A stretch of DNA of 9,182 nt from Burkholderiales bacterium. Lineage in GTDB: Bacteria; Pseudomonadota; Gammaproteobacteria; Burkholderiales; Burkholderiaceae_C. The position numbers were made by a program, and so were the translations under genes. Under the pieces are notes generated by a model that saw only the letters and a program-made list of their open reading frames with translations, did no database searches and was not told where the DNA came from. Numbering within the stretch: the stretch's first letter is position 1; every line of letters starts with the position of its first letter. This document shows positions 1-6,951 of this stretch, in pieces. Location: contig JABMMR010000286.1 in assembly GCA_013205525.1 (NCBI GenBank), positions 1-9,182 on the forward strand, given 5' to 3'.

Positions 1-25
1 CCTTTAGCCACTCGGGCACCCCTCC
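1..25 (-). tRNA. 5' end of a tRNA gene, probably tRNA-Tyr (partial)
   Basis: Read on the minus strand from base 25 leftwards, the sequence gives a 7-base acceptor arm GGAGGGG, then U8 G9, a D-stem 5' half CCC, and a D-loop GAGUGGCUAAA followed by GG. This closely resembles the start of bacterial tRNA-Tyr (GGUGGGGUUCCCGAGCGGCCAAAGG in E. coli, from memory). The CCC at positions 10-12 favours Tyr. tRNA-Ser is the main alternative, since its 5' end is also GGAGNGGUG-like. The anticodon, variable arm and 3' end lie outside the window, so identity is inferred. A TATAAT box lies just upstream. Confidence 0.7.
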
Positions 26-37
26 AGCGAGCCGAAG

Positions 38-43
38 ATTATA
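38..43 (-). promoter_or_regulatory. -10 box of the tRNA promoter
   Basis: On the minus strand a perfect TATAAT occupies bases 43 to 38. Transcription would start near base 31, about six bases before the tRNA 5' end at 25, and the short GC-rich stretch between them fits a stable-RNA discriminator. No good -35 hexamer is visible at 16-18 bases upstream (GAAGTT is the best-placed candidate and it is poor). The call therefore rests on the -10 and its position. Confidence 0.55.
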
Positions 44-102
44 GCATATTCCTGTCTTGAAACTTCGCCAAGGCAGGAGAAAAGACCAATTCATACAAGC
101 GG

Positions 103-130
103 TTGGCGTTTTTAGCTCTCGAGACGCCAA
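103..130 (-). repeat. 7-bp inverted repeat spanning the ung stop
   Basis: TTGGCGT at 103-109 and ACGCCAA at 124-130 are perfect inverted arms around a 14-base loop, and the loop overlaps the palindrome TCTCGAGA (117-124). The ung stop codon (112-114) lies inside. On the minus strand no run of T follows the hairpin, so it is not a standard intrinsic terminator. It could stabilise the 3' end of the message or be chance. Confidence 0.3.
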
Positions 131-840
131 TCCATAGATAGGCCTTGGGTTTTCAACCATTTTTGCGCCTTGGAAAAATGCTGGCACCCTATGAAAGGCA
201 TGTCGCCGCGTAAGGCAGACAAGGGCGAGGGATGGTTGGCTTGTAAGACCCAACATGTTGGCTGGTGGCTTGAAGTTGGGTTGATCAAGTCACGCTTTGA
301 CTGTGCGTGCGCACCCCACAACATAAATACACACGCATGGGTTGATTCAGCTATAGCTTGAATAATTTCGTCAGTGAGTGCCTCCCAACCTTTTCTGGCG
401 TGGCTGGCGGGCAGGCCATCTTCCACACTCAAACAGGTGTTGAGCAGCAAAACACCCTTGCTGGCCCAAGGTGCCAAAGTGGCTTCGAACGGCGCAGCCT
501 GACCCAAATCTGTGAATAACTCTTTAAAAATATTGCGCAGTGACGGGGGCGGTGTCACGCCAGCAGGCACTGAAAAAGCCAAGCCCTCAGCCTGCCCGAG
601 GCCGTGATAGGGGTCTTGGCCCAAAATCACCACCTTAATTTCCGGCAAGGGCGTGAGCCACAAAGCGCGCAAAGGCTGGGCCGGGTAAATACGTGCACCG
701 ACATGCAAACGTTGCCGCAAAAAAGCCAACAAAGCCTGCCCTTGTGGACTTTGCCAAAACCGGTCGACCAAGGGCTGCCATGAGGGATGCACCGGCCAGG
801 CCAAGGGGTCGGCCGCGGTTAACCCTGCGCTTTCAGTCAC
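112..840 (-). CDS. ung: uracil-DNA glycosylase, family 1
   Basis: Removes uracil from DNA, the first step of base excision repair after cytosine deamination or dUMP incorporation. With the GTG start at 840-838 the protein is 242 aa, close to the usual 225-245. It carries the water-activating motif GQDPYHG (catalytic Asp76), the AFSV uracil-stacking region, the LLLNTCLSV strand (uracil-recognising Asn134), and the HPSPLSA minor-groove loop (catalytic His203). The frame stays open to an ATG at 924, but those 28 extra residues overlap trpC coding sequence, are not Ung-like, and would give a 92-base overlap. GTG overlaps the trpC stop as GTGACTGA, matching the other junctions upstream. No strong ribosome binding site precedes it, so translation probably depends on coupling to trpC. 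Identity is certain; the start is inferred. Confidence 0.97.
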   Translation of the reverse strand: MTESAGLTAADPLAWPVHPSWQPLVDRFWQSPQGQALLAFLRQRLHVGARIYPAQPLRALWLTPLPEIKVVILGQDPYHGLGQAEGLAFSVPAGVTPPPSLRNIFKELFTDLGQAAPFEATLAPWASKGVLLLNTCLSVEDGLPASHARKGWEALTDEIIQAIAESTHACVFMLWGAHAQSKRDLINPTSSHQPTCWVLQANHPSPLSALRGDMPFIGCQHFSKAQKWLKTQGLSMDWRLES

Positions 841-1636
841 CGAACAAAACGGCCAAGGCCTCTCCCGGCTGTTCGGCACGCATAAAGGCTTCTCCCACCA
901 AAAACGCATGAACGCCTGCCGCACGCAAACGGCTCACATCTTCGCGGGTGGCGATGCCGCTCTCAGTCACCAACAATTTGTCTGCGGGCAGGTGATGCAT
1001 CAACTCAAGCGTGGTGTCCAAGCTCACCTCAAAATTGCGCAGATTGCGGTTGTTCACACCCACCAGCGCAGTTTTGAGTTTGAGCACGCGATCGAGTTCT
1101 TGACGGTCATGCACCTCGACCAGCACCGCCATATCCAGGCTGCGGGCAGCGGCTTCAAACTCGGCCATTTGCGCATCATCTAAACAAGCGGCGATCAGCA
1201 GCACGCAGTCTGCGCCCATGGCGCGGGACTCGTAGATTTGGTAAATGTCGATCATGAAGTCTTTGCGCAACACCGGTAAATCGCAAGAAGCTCGGGCTTG
1301 CTTGAGAAAGTCGTTGCTGCCTTGGAAATACTGCTGATCGGTCAGCACCGACAAACATGCCGCACTGGTTTTGCCGTCGCCAAAGGCATAGCTTTGGGCA
1401 ATATCCGCAGGAATGAAATCTTCTCGCAACAAACCTTTGGAAGGACTGGCTTTTTTCACCTCGGCAATCACTGCGGCATGGCCGGCGGCAATCTTGCGTC
1501 GCATCGCCGCTTCAAAGTCACGGGTGAGCACGCGACTCAAGGCGTCCGCTCTGACCGCCTGCATAGACACGGCGCGCTTACGCTGAGCCACTTCCTCGTG
1601 CTTGGTTTGAACAATTTGGTTCAGTATGTCGCTCAC
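833..1636 (-). CDS. trpC: indole-3-glycerol phosphate synthase
   Basis: Closes the indole ring: converts carboxyphenylamino-deoxyribulose phosphate to indole-3-glycerol phosphate in the cytoplasmic tryptophan pathway. The GTG start at 1636-1634 gives 267 aa beginning V(M)SDILNQIV, typical of monofunctional TrpC. Family motifs run in barrel order: [10 protein letters not shown] (59-68, substrate Lys), LRKDF (123-127, catalytic Lys125), LVEVHD (Glu174 as general base), GVNNRNL (Asn-rich phosphate/substrate site near 195-198), and TESGI (225-229) with the terminal VGEAFM phosphate loop. There is no TrpF domain, unlike the E. coli fusion. The start overlaps the trpD stop as GTGA, with AAAGGG about seven bases upstream. 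The frame also runs to an ATG at 1687, but that segment is inside trpD and looks nothing like TrpC. Confidence 0.98.
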   Translation of the reverse strand: MSDILNQIVQTKHEEVAQRKRAVSMQAVRADALSRVLTRDFEAAMRRKIAAGHAAVIAEVKKASPSKGLLREDFIPADIAQSYAFGDGKTSAACLSVLTDQQYFQGSNDFLKQARASCDLPVLRKDFMIDIYQIYESRAMGADCVLLIAACLDDAQMAEFEAAARSLDMAVLVEVHDRQELDRVLKLKTALVGVNNRNLRNFEVSLDTTLELMHHLPADKLLVTESGIATREDVSRLRAAGVHAFLVGEAFMRAEQPGEALAVLFGD

Positions 1637-2688
1637 TGCTGGCCCTTTGTCGATGTTGCCGCGTGTTGGTGGGTGAATGCCAGCCATTGTGCCAACTTGG
1701 CTTTGGCTAGGCCGTTGACCAAGACATGCTGCGCCAAGGCAATACCTGCTGCCATGGTGGGTGCCACATTGGCGGCGTAAAGCGCAATGCCCGCATTCAA
1801 GGCGACGATGTCGCGTGGCGCGCCGGCCTGGTTGTCCAGCACGGCAAGCACCATGTCTCGCGACTGCTCGGGGGTGTCCACTCGCAACGCGCGGTGACTG
1901 GCCATGCTCAGGCCAAAATCTTCGGGATGAATTTCATACTCGGTGATATCGCCATTTTTCAATTCACCCACCATGGTCGAAGCGCCCAAACTGACCTCGT
2001 CCATACCGTCACGCCCGTACACCACCAAGGCATGCTCGGCACCCAAGCGTTGCAAGGCACGGATTTGAATACCCACCAAATCGGAGTGAAACACCCCCAT
2101 CAAAATATGCGGCGCTGAAGCGGGGTTGGTGAGTGGCCCCAAGATATTGAACAAGGTGCGAACGCCCAATTCTTTGCGAACCGGTGCCACATTTTTCATG
2201 GCGGGATGGTGGTTGGGCGCGAACATAAAACCAATGCCTACCTCGGCGATGCATTGAGCAATCAAGGCAGGCGAGAGGTTGATCTCAGCGCCCAAACTCT
2301 CGAGCACATCGGCGCTGCCGCTTTTGCTGCTGACGCTGCGCCCGCCATGTTTGCTGACCCGCGCGCCAGCAGCAGCGGCCACAAACATGGCGCAGGTGGA
2401 TATATTGAAGGTGTGGGCACCATCGCCACCGGTGCCGACAATATCGACCAAATGGGTTCGATCAGCCACCTCGACCTTGGCGGAAAACTCGCGCATGACT
2501 TGCGCGGCAGCCGTGATTTCGCCAATCGTTTCTTTCTTTACCCGAAGGCCCGTCAGTATGGCCGCGGTCATGAGCGGCGTCATTTCCCCGTTCATGATCA
2601 TGCGCATCAAGTGCAGCATCTCGTCATGAAAAATTTCACGGTGCTCGATGGTGCGCTGCAGTGCTTCGTTGGGGGTGAGGCGGGTCAT
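1633..2688 (-). CDS. trpD: anthranilate phosphoribosyltransferase
   Basis: Transfers phosphoribosyl from PRPP to anthranilate, the second committed step of tryptophan synthesis. At 351 aa it is a normal-length, free-standing TrpD with no fused glutaminase domain. Seen motifs: the glycine-rich PRPP loop GTGGDG (85-90), [30 protein letters not shown] (113-130), the [19 protein letters not shown] region (157-175) that shapes the anthranilate channel, [11 protein letters not shown] (180-190), and the Mg-binding DGMDE (227-231). The ATG overlaps the trpG stop as ATGA. No clear Shine-Dalgarno is visible in the 20 bases before it, which supports translational coupling. The C-terminal tail ends in Gln/Thr/Ser-rich residues that overlap the trpC start. 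Confidence 0.98.
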   Translation of the reverse strand: MTRLTPNEALQRTIEHREIFHDEMLHLMRMIMNGEMTPLMTAAILTGLRVKKETIGEITAAAQVMREFSAKVEVADRTHLVDIVGTGGDGAHTFNISTCAMFVAAAAGARVSKHGGRSVSSKSGSADVLESLGAEINLSPALIAQCIAEVGIGFMFAPNHHPAMKNVAPVRKELGVRTLFNILGPLTNPASAPHILMGVFHSDLVGIQIRALQRLGAEHALVVYGRDGMDEVSLGASTMVGELKNGDITEYEIHPEDFGLSMASHRALRVDTPEQSRDMVLAVLDNQAGAPRDIVALNAGIALYAANVAPTMAAGIALAQHVLVNGLAKAKLAQWLAFTHQHAATSTKGQQ

Positions 2689-3260
2689 GGCTGTGGCGTT
2701 TTCAAAAAGTTATTCAACAAAGCGTGGCCGTGTTCGGTGAGTATGGACTCGGGGTGGAACTGTACGCCCTCAATGGGCAGGCTGCGATGGCGTACACCCA
2801 TGATTTCGCCGTCATCGGTCCACGCCGTCACTTCCAATTCGGTAGGGCAAGTGCTGGGCTCAATCGCCAGCGAGTGATAACGGTTAACAGTGAAGTCCTT
2901 GGGCAAATCGGCAAACACGCCTTGCTGGGTGGTGTGGATGAGGCTGGTTTTACCGTGCATGAGTTGCTGCGCGCGGATGATGCGCCCGCCAAAAGCTGCA
3001 CCTATGCTTTGGTGTCCCAAGCACACGCCCAAAATAGGCAGCTTGCCGGCAAAGTGCTGAATAGCCGCGACCGAAATACCCGCTTCTGCGGGTGAACACG
3101 GGCCGGGAGACACCACCAAATGACTGGGCTTGAGCGCCGCTATTTCTGCCAAGCTGATTTCATCGTTGCGGTGCACCAGCACCTCGGCACCGAGTTCACC
3201 AAAATACTGCACCAAGTTGTAGGTGAAGCTGTCGTAGTTGTCGATCATCAGGAGTTTCAT
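2685..3260 (-). CDS. trpG: anthranilate synthase glutamine amidotransferase subunit
   Basis: Class I glutaminase subunit that hydrolyses glutamine and passes ammonia to TrpE. The start at 3260 gives 191 aa beginning [16 protein letters not shown], the usual family N-terminus. The longer in-frame ATG at 3329 lies within trpE and adds unrelated residues. Catalytic features are complete: oxyanion motif SPGPCSP (51-57), nucleophile elbow GVCLGHQ with Cys80, and FHPES with His169 and Glu171. The start overlaps the trpE stop as ATGA, with a G-rich stretch (GGGGG) before it. As in many bacteria the same subunit might also serve aminodeoxychorismate synthase (PabA role); the sequence alone cannot decide this. 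Confidence 0.97.
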   Translation of the reverse strand: MKLLMIDNYDSFTYNLVQYFGELGAEVLVHRNDEISLAEIAALKPSHLVVSPGPCSPAEAGISVAAIQHFAGKLPILGVCLGHQSIGAAFGGRIIRAQQLMHGKTSLIHTTQQGVFADLPKDFTVNRYHSLAIEPSTCPTELEVTAWTDDGEIMGVRHRSLPIEGVQFHPESILTEHGHALLNNFLKTPQP

Positions 3261-4753
3261 TCCAAACCCCCTTCGACCAACTCGCTGGCACGCAGCAAGG
3301 CCCGCGCCTTGTGCTCTGTTTCCAGCCACTCCATCTCAGGGATGGAGTCCGCCACCACGCCCGCAGCGGCTTGCACATACAAGGTGTTGTCTTTGATGAT
3401 GCCGGTGCGAATGGCAATAGCCACATCCATGTCGCCGGCAAAACTCAGGTAGCCGCAAGCACCGCCATAAATACCGCGCTTGACCGGTTCGAGTTGGTCG
3501 ATGAGCTCCATGGCATGCACTTTGGGCGCGCCAGTGAGGGTGCCGGCGGGGAAAGTGGCGCGCAACACATCCATGCTGCTCATGCCGTCTTTCAACATGC
3601 CCTCGACATTGCTAACGATATGCATCACATGGCTGTAACGCTCCACCGCAAAAGCTTCGGTTACCTTCACCGTGCCGGTTTTGGCGATGCGCCCAATGTC
3701 GTTGCGCGCCAAGTCGATGAGCATCACGTGCTCGGCGCGTTCTTTGGGGTCGTTGATGAGCTCTTGCTCGGCGGCCAAGTCTGCTTCGGGGGTGGCGGCC
3801 CGCGGCCGGGTGCCCGCCAGCGGTCGTATGGTGACCTTGTTGCCCTCGGGCGTGGTTTCTTGGCGCACCAAAATTTCAGGCGAAGCCCCCACCACATGAA
3901 AGTCGCCCATGTGGTAGTAATACATGTAGGGACTGGGGTTCAAAGAGCGCAGAGCGCGGTACAAAGACAAGGGGCTTTGGGTGAAGCGCTTTTGTATGCG
4001 TTGCCCCACTTGCACCTGCATGAAGTCGCCTGCTTCGATGAGGCCTTTGGCGCGATCGACCGCCTTCAAATAATCTGCCTTGGCAAACGAGCGTTGGGCT
4101 TCTTGGCGAGCAGACGCCTTGAGTTCAGGCACTTGAACGGAATGCTTGAGCATCTCTTTGAGTTGCTGCAATCGATTGAGTCCGCTGGCGTAAGCCTGGG
4201 CAAGCGCAGGGTCCACATACACCAGTAATGTGAGCTTGCCCGAAAGGTTGTCGATCACCGCCAACTCTTCGGTTTGCAGCAGCAAAATGTCGGGACAGCC
4301 CAAGGTGTCGGGCGGACAAGAGTGCACCAACTTCTTCTCGATGTGGCGCACCGTGTCGTAACCAAAGTAGCCGGCCAAGCCGCCACAAAACCTGGGCATG
4401 CCTGGGCGCAGCGCCACTTTGAATCGCTGTTGGTAGCTGGCGATGAAGTCCAGCGGGTTGCCGTGGTGAGTTTCCACCACCACGCCGTCGGTCACCACCT
4501 CAGTGTGTGCATGCGCGCCAAAACCATTGGCGCGCAGCAAGCTGCGCGCGGGCAGACCAATGAAGCTATAGCGCCCAAAGCGCTCGCCACCCACCACCGA
4601 TTCGAGCAAAAAGCTGTGCTTGCCCCCGTCTTGGTGAAACGCCAGCTTCAGGTAAAGCGAGAGCGGGGTTTCAAGGTCGGCAAAGGCCTCGAGCATCAAA
4701 GGGATGCGGTTAAAGCCTTGCTTGGAAAGTTGATTAAATTCGGTTTCTGTCAT
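3257..4753 (-). CDS. trpE: anthranilate synthase component I
   Basis: Converts chorismate plus ammonia to anthranilate, the first committed and feedback-controlled step of tryptophan synthesis. The protein is 498 aa, normal for a stand-alone TrpE. The N-terminal LLES motif (49-52) and NPSPYMYYY (272-280) match the tryptophan-binding pocket, so feedback inhibition is expected. Catalytic-domain motifs: [11 protein letters not shown] (309-319), [18 protein letters not shown] (338-355), [10 protein letters not shown] (376-385, with the catalytic His of the family), [18 protein letters not shown] (401-418), and GGACGYLSF (430-438). An upstream GGAGG (4764-4768) sits about ten bases from the ATG, the clearest ribosome binding site of the cluster. 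It is the first gene of the overlapping trpEGDC-ung unit and is preceded by a 224-base non-coding leader. Confidence 0.98.
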   Translation of the reverse strand: MTETEFNQLSKQGFNRIPLMLEAFADLETPLSLYLKLAFHQDGGKHSFLLESVVGGERFGRYSFIGLPARSLLRANGFGAHAHTEVVTDGVVVETHHGNPLDFIASYQQRFKVALRPGMPRFCGGLAGYFGYDTVRHIEKKLVHSCPPDTLGCPDILLLQTEELAVIDNLSGKLTLLVYVDPALAQAYASGLNRLQQLKEMLKHSVQVPELKASARQEAQRSFAKADYLKAVDRAKGLIEAGDFMQVQVGQRIQKRFTQSPLSLYRALRSLNPSPYMYYYHMGDFHVVGASPEILVRQETTPEGNKVTIRPLAGTRPRAATPEADLAAEQELINDPKERAEHVMLIDLARNDIGRIAKTGTVKVTEAFAVERYSHVMHIVSNVEGMLKDGMSSMDVLRATFPAGTLTGAPKVHAMELIDQLEPVKRGIYGGACGYLSFAGDMDVAIAIRTGIIKDNTLYVQAAAGVVADSIPEMEWLETEHKARALLRASELVEGGLE

Positions 4754-4782
4754 GACGCTAGAGCCTCCACAGCTCGACCCAT
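4750..4782 (-). other. possible 10-codon ORF coupled to trpE
   Basis: An ATG at 4782-4780 opens a frame coding [10 protein letters not shown] whose TGA overlaps the trpE ATG as ATGA, the same geometry as the trpE/trpG and trpG/trpD junctions. There is only a faint purine stretch (GAAAG) before it, and the peptide has no tryptophan. It contains the trpE GGAGG ribosome binding site. It could be a coupling leader, but at this length chance is a serious alternative. Confidence 0.2.
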
Positions 4783-4862
4783 TCAGGGCTTTCTAATTTG
4801 AAACAGAGGCGCCAAACAAGGGCCCCAGAGAAGGAGGCAGAAAAGGGTTTAAGCCAACACCA

Positions 4863-4910
4863 TCACCGCCGAGCAGAGCTGGCGACGCCAAGGCCAAGCT
4901 CCTCGGTCAT
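4863..4910 (-). other. possible 15-codon leader ORF upstream of trpE
   Basis: An ATG at 4910-4908, with AGG six bases upstream, codes MTEELGLGVASSARR and stops at TGA (4865-4863). It sits where a trp leader peptide would be, but it contains no Trp codon. The next codons after the TGA in the same frame are TGG TGT TGG. Its RNA includes GAGC/GCTC and TGGC/GCCA complementary segments that could fold. Whether it is translated is unknown. Confidence 0.2.
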
Positions 4911-4933
4911 TGCAACCTGTGAGAGTGTTGAGA

Positions 4934-4961
4934 TACATAAACATGTCGCAAAGTGTATCAA
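4934..4961 (-). promoter_or_regulatory. candidate trpE promoter
   Basis: On the minus strand TTGATA (4961-4956, five of six to the -35 consensus) is followed after 16 bases by TATGTA (4939-4934, only three of six to the -10 consensus). Start of transcription would be near 4927, giving a leader of about 170 bases before trpE. The location just past gph suits a separate trp promoter, but the -10 is weak, so this is tentative. Confidence 0.35.
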
Positions 4962-4963
4962 AT

Positions 4964-4977
4964 GCGCCCAGAGGCGC
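4964..4977 (-). terminator. weak terminator-like hairpin after gph
   Basis: Immediately after the gph stop codon the minus strand reads GCGCC-TCTG-GGCGC, a 5-bp all-GC stem with a 4-base loop, followed by ATTTGATA. The stem is short and the T-tract is only three bases, so it would at best be a partial terminator or pause site separating gph from trpE. Confidence 0.3.
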
Positions 4978-5682
4978 TTAAAGTCGCAGCTCGGTGAAGC
5001 TGTCGATGAAGCCGTCGCAGTCAACACCGCGGATAGGCTCGCCATGGTTGTAGCCATAGGTCACCAGAACCACGGGGCAGGCGGCTGAACGCGCGGCTTG
5101 GGCGTCGTTTTGTGAGTCGCCCAGCATCAAAGTGTGTGATGGTTGGGTACCCAAGGCTTTGCAAGTTTCCAACAGCGGCATGGGGTCTGGCTTTTTGCGA
5201 GGGAAAGCGTCGCCACCGTACACATGACCAAAAAACCCATCAAGGCCTTTTCGCGCCAGCAAATCTTTGGCGAACACGGTGGGTTTGTTGGTGAGGCAGG
5301 CCATGGGTAGGCCTTGTGCTTGAAAAGCCTGCAAACCTTCGAGCACACCGGCATAAACTTTTGCATGCTGGCCGTTGACGCGCGCATAGTGATGCTGGTA
5401 ACGCAAAAACGCCGGTTCGTACATATTGTCCACGGTGGTGTTGTCACACACCAAGCCACTGGCTTGCACCTCGGGCAGCCGCAACTGATGTTGCAGCACG
5501 GTACGCACCAAATGCTCCGAGCCCTTGCCCACCGCAATACTTACCACGGCAGGGGAAACCTTGGGCAGGTCGATGTCGGCCAAAGCCAAATTAAGTGCTG
5601 CTTCAAAGTCGGCCATGGTGTCGACCATGGTGCCGTCGAGGTCGATCATCAGGGCTTGGGTAGTAGGTAACAGCATGGTCAT
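4978..5682 (-). CDS. gph: phosphoglycolate phosphatase, HAD family
   Basis: Dephosphorylates 2-phosphoglycolate, formed during repair of oxidised DNA ends and by Rubisco where present, to glycolate in the cytoplasm. From the ATG at 5682 it is 234 aa. HAD motifs are in order: motif I DLDGT (14-18, nucleophile Asp14, acid/base Asp16), motif II CLTNKP (129-134), motif III Lys in RKKPDP (162-167), and motif IV GDSQND (188-193). The helical cap between motifs I and II is of the size expected for Gph. A second ATG two codons on (5676) is equally possible, and a longer frame from 5709 overlaps the upstream gene. Placement beside rpe and upstream of trpE is a common betaproteobacterial order. Related HAD phosphatases share these motifs, so the exact substrate comes from context. 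Confidence 0.92.
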   Translation of the reverse strand: MTMLLPTTQALMIDLDGTMVDTMADFEAALNLALADIDLPKVSPAVVSIAVGKGSEHLVRTVLQHQLRLPEVQASGLVCDNTTVDNMYEPAFLRYQHHYARVNGQHAKVYAGVLEGLQAFQAQGLPMACLTNKPTVFAKDLLARKGLDGFFGHVYGGDAFPRKKPDPMPLLETCKALGTQPSHTLMLGDSQNDAQAARSAACPVVLVTYGYNHGEPIRGVDCDGFIDSFTELRL

Positions 5683-5696
5683 GAAAAGTGAAAGGT

Positions 5697-6194
5697 TTAA
5701 CGCACCCACTGTACATACAGGGGCAACTTTTTGATCAGGTTGGCAATCAGACCGTTTTCGGTGTTGATCACCACCGAGCCGTCGGGGCTGCCCATGTCAG
5801 TCGCTGTCCAAACCCAGCCCATGGGGCCAGAGCCAAACCAATTGCTATTCAAAGCGGGCTTGCTACAGCTTTTCTCAATCAAGCCTTGCAACTCGGCTTG
5901 GGTGGGCAAACGCCAAGGCTTTGCGCCGGCAACGGTTTTGCTGGCGGTGGGCCAGTCTTGCGGCGTTACATTGCCCGAGCAGGCATTGCCATCCCACTTT
6001 AGGCCATGCATACAGCGTTGCCAGACCAAGCCGGTCTGGGTGTCTTTGACTTCCGCTCCGTTGCTGCCCTCCACCGCTTGGTAGCGCTCATCGGGGCGGG
6101 TGAGAGGGGTATCGGCAAAACAAGCAGCTTGGGCAAGGTTGGTGACAAGCGCCAAAAAGCTGATTAACACCAAGCCATGTAAACGATGGGACAT
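5697..6194 (-). CDS. secreted DUF1566 (Lcl C-terminal-like) protein
   Basis: Function unknown. From the ATG at 6194 the protein is 165 aa. Residues 1-23 look like a signal peptide: a short basic start, the hydrophobic core LVLISFLALV, then cleavage probably after AQA, so the product should be exported. The mature part matches the DUF1566 pattern: DTQTGLVWQRCMHGLKW (51-67), a spaced Trp81, WRLPTQAELQGLI (94-106), WVWTATD (127-133), and a C-terminal VQWVR. Four cysteines (25, 61, 72, 110) could form disulfides in the periplasm. No lipobox is evident. It lies 17 bases after rpe and 14 before gph on the same strand, so it is probably cotranscribed although functionally unrelated. The frame extends upstream to 6545 inside rpe, but that part is not plausible protein. 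Confidence 0.85.
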   Translation of the reverse strand: MSHRLHGLVLISFLALVTNLAQAACFADTPLTRPDERYQAVEGSNGAEVKDTQTGLVWQRCMHGLKWDGNACSGNVTPQDWPTASKTVAGAKPWRLPTQAELQGLIEKSCSKPALNSNWFGSGPMGWVWTATDMGSPDGSVVINTENGLIANLIKKLPLYVQWVR

Positions 6195-6211
6195 AGACGC
6201 TTTCAAAGATT

Positions 6212-6892
6212 TCAAGATAAAGCCACGCGCATTTGGTCGATGACAGCTTTGTAGTCGGGTTTGCCAAAAATCGCGCTGCCCGCCACAAAAGTGTCCGCAC
6301 CTGCACTGGCCACTTGGCGGATATTGTCGGGCTTGATGCCGCCATCGACTTCCAAGCGGATATCGCGGCCACTGGCTTGGATGCGCTTGCGTGCATGCTC
6401 GATTTTGCGCAAGGCTGAATCGATGAAACTTTGTCCGCCAAAGCCTGGGTTGACGCTCATGATCAAAATGAGGTCGATGTCGTCGATCAGCCAATCGAGC
6501 ACATCCAATGGCTCGGCCGGATTGAACACCACACCGGCTTGGCAACCCGCGGCCTTGATGGCTTGCACGCTGCGGTGTGCGTGGGCTGAGGCATCAGGGT
6601 GAAAGCTAATAAGGTCGGCGCCAGCTTGGGCAAAAGCGGCGGCCAAGGCGTCCACCGGTTGCACCATCAGGTGCACATCAATGGGCACCGCCACACCGGC
6701 AGCGGTTTTGGCGTGGGGCTTCAAGGCTTGACAGACCATGGGGCCAAAGGTGAGGTTGGGCACATAGTGGTTGTCCATCACGTCAAAGTGAATCCAGTCG
6801 GCACCAGCGGCGATGACGTTTTTCACCTCCTCGCCCAAACGGGCAAAGTCGGCGGACAAAATGGACGGGGCGATACGGTAGTGGTTTTTCAT
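6212..6892 (-). CDS. rpe: ribulose-phosphate 3-epimerase
   Basis: Interconverts ribulose 5-phosphate and xylulose 5-phosphate in the pentose phosphate pathway (and the Calvin cycle if present). The ATG at 6892 gives 226 aa starting [20 protein letters not shown], the standard N-terminus. A longer frame from 6940 would add 16 residues of non-conserved sequence. Barrel motifs and metal ligands are all present: [18 protein letters not shown] (34-51, His35 and Asp37), DVHLMV (72-77, His74), SVNPGFGGQ phosphate loop (146-154), EVDGGI (181-186, Asp183), and VAGSAIF (203-209). It is the first gene of the minus-strand group and is divergent from apaG. No strong Shine-Dalgarno is visible before the ATG. 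Confidence 0.98.
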   Translation of the reverse strand: MKNHYRIAPSILSADFARLGEEVKNVIAAGADWIHFDVMDNHYVPNLTFGPMVCQALKPHAKTAAGVAVPIDVHLMVQPVDALAAAFAQAGADLISFHPDASAHAHRSVQAIKAAGCQAGVVFNPAEPLDVLDWLIDDIDLILIMSVNPGFGGQSFIDSALRKIEHARKRIQASGRDIRLEVDGGIKPDNIRQVASAGADTFVAGSAIFGKPDYKAVIDQMRVALS

Positions 6893-6951
6893 GGGGCTTA
6901 TTATGGTGTCAGAATGCAAGTTCAGCTGATTTTCTGTCAAACCTATTTCTT
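6893..6951. promoter_or_regulatory. divergent rpe/apaG intergenic region
   Basis: These 59 bases separate the rpe and apaG start codons and must hold at least part of both promoters. On the minus strand a perfect TTGACA lies at 6940-6935, but the best -10 at 18 bases spacing is only CATTCT. A better box CATAAT (6905-6900) lies too far from it, at 29 bases. On the plus strand no convincing pair is visible. Neither gene has a clear ribosome binding site here. Confidence 0.4.

Noticed and set aside
66..108. CGCCAA (66-71) and TTGGCG (103-108) as a terminator after ung
   Set aside because: The loop would be 31 bases with a 6-bp stem and no T-tract on the minus strand. The same TTGGCG pairs better with 124-130.
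170..911. Plus-strand open frames at 170-361 and 693-911 opposite ung
   Set aside because: They lie antisense to a clearly conserved Ung reading frame, have low-complexity or unnatural composition, and no recognisable motifs.
3311..4228. A 305-codon plus-strand open frame opposite trpE
   Set aside because: It is rich in His, Gln and Val as expected of an antisense shadow of a GC-rich gene, with no domain-like pattern. TrpE motifs are continuous on the other strand.
4801..4910. A classical Trp attenuator (leader peptide with Trp codons, antiterminator and T-run terminator)
   Set aside because: The ATG-started leader ORF has no Trp codon, and no GC hairpin followed by a T-run was found before trpE.
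4798..5088. A 96-codon plus-strand open frame across the trpE-gph gap
   Set aside because: Its right half is antisense to gph, its composition is basic and low in hydrophobic residues, and no ribosome binding site or family pattern is visible.
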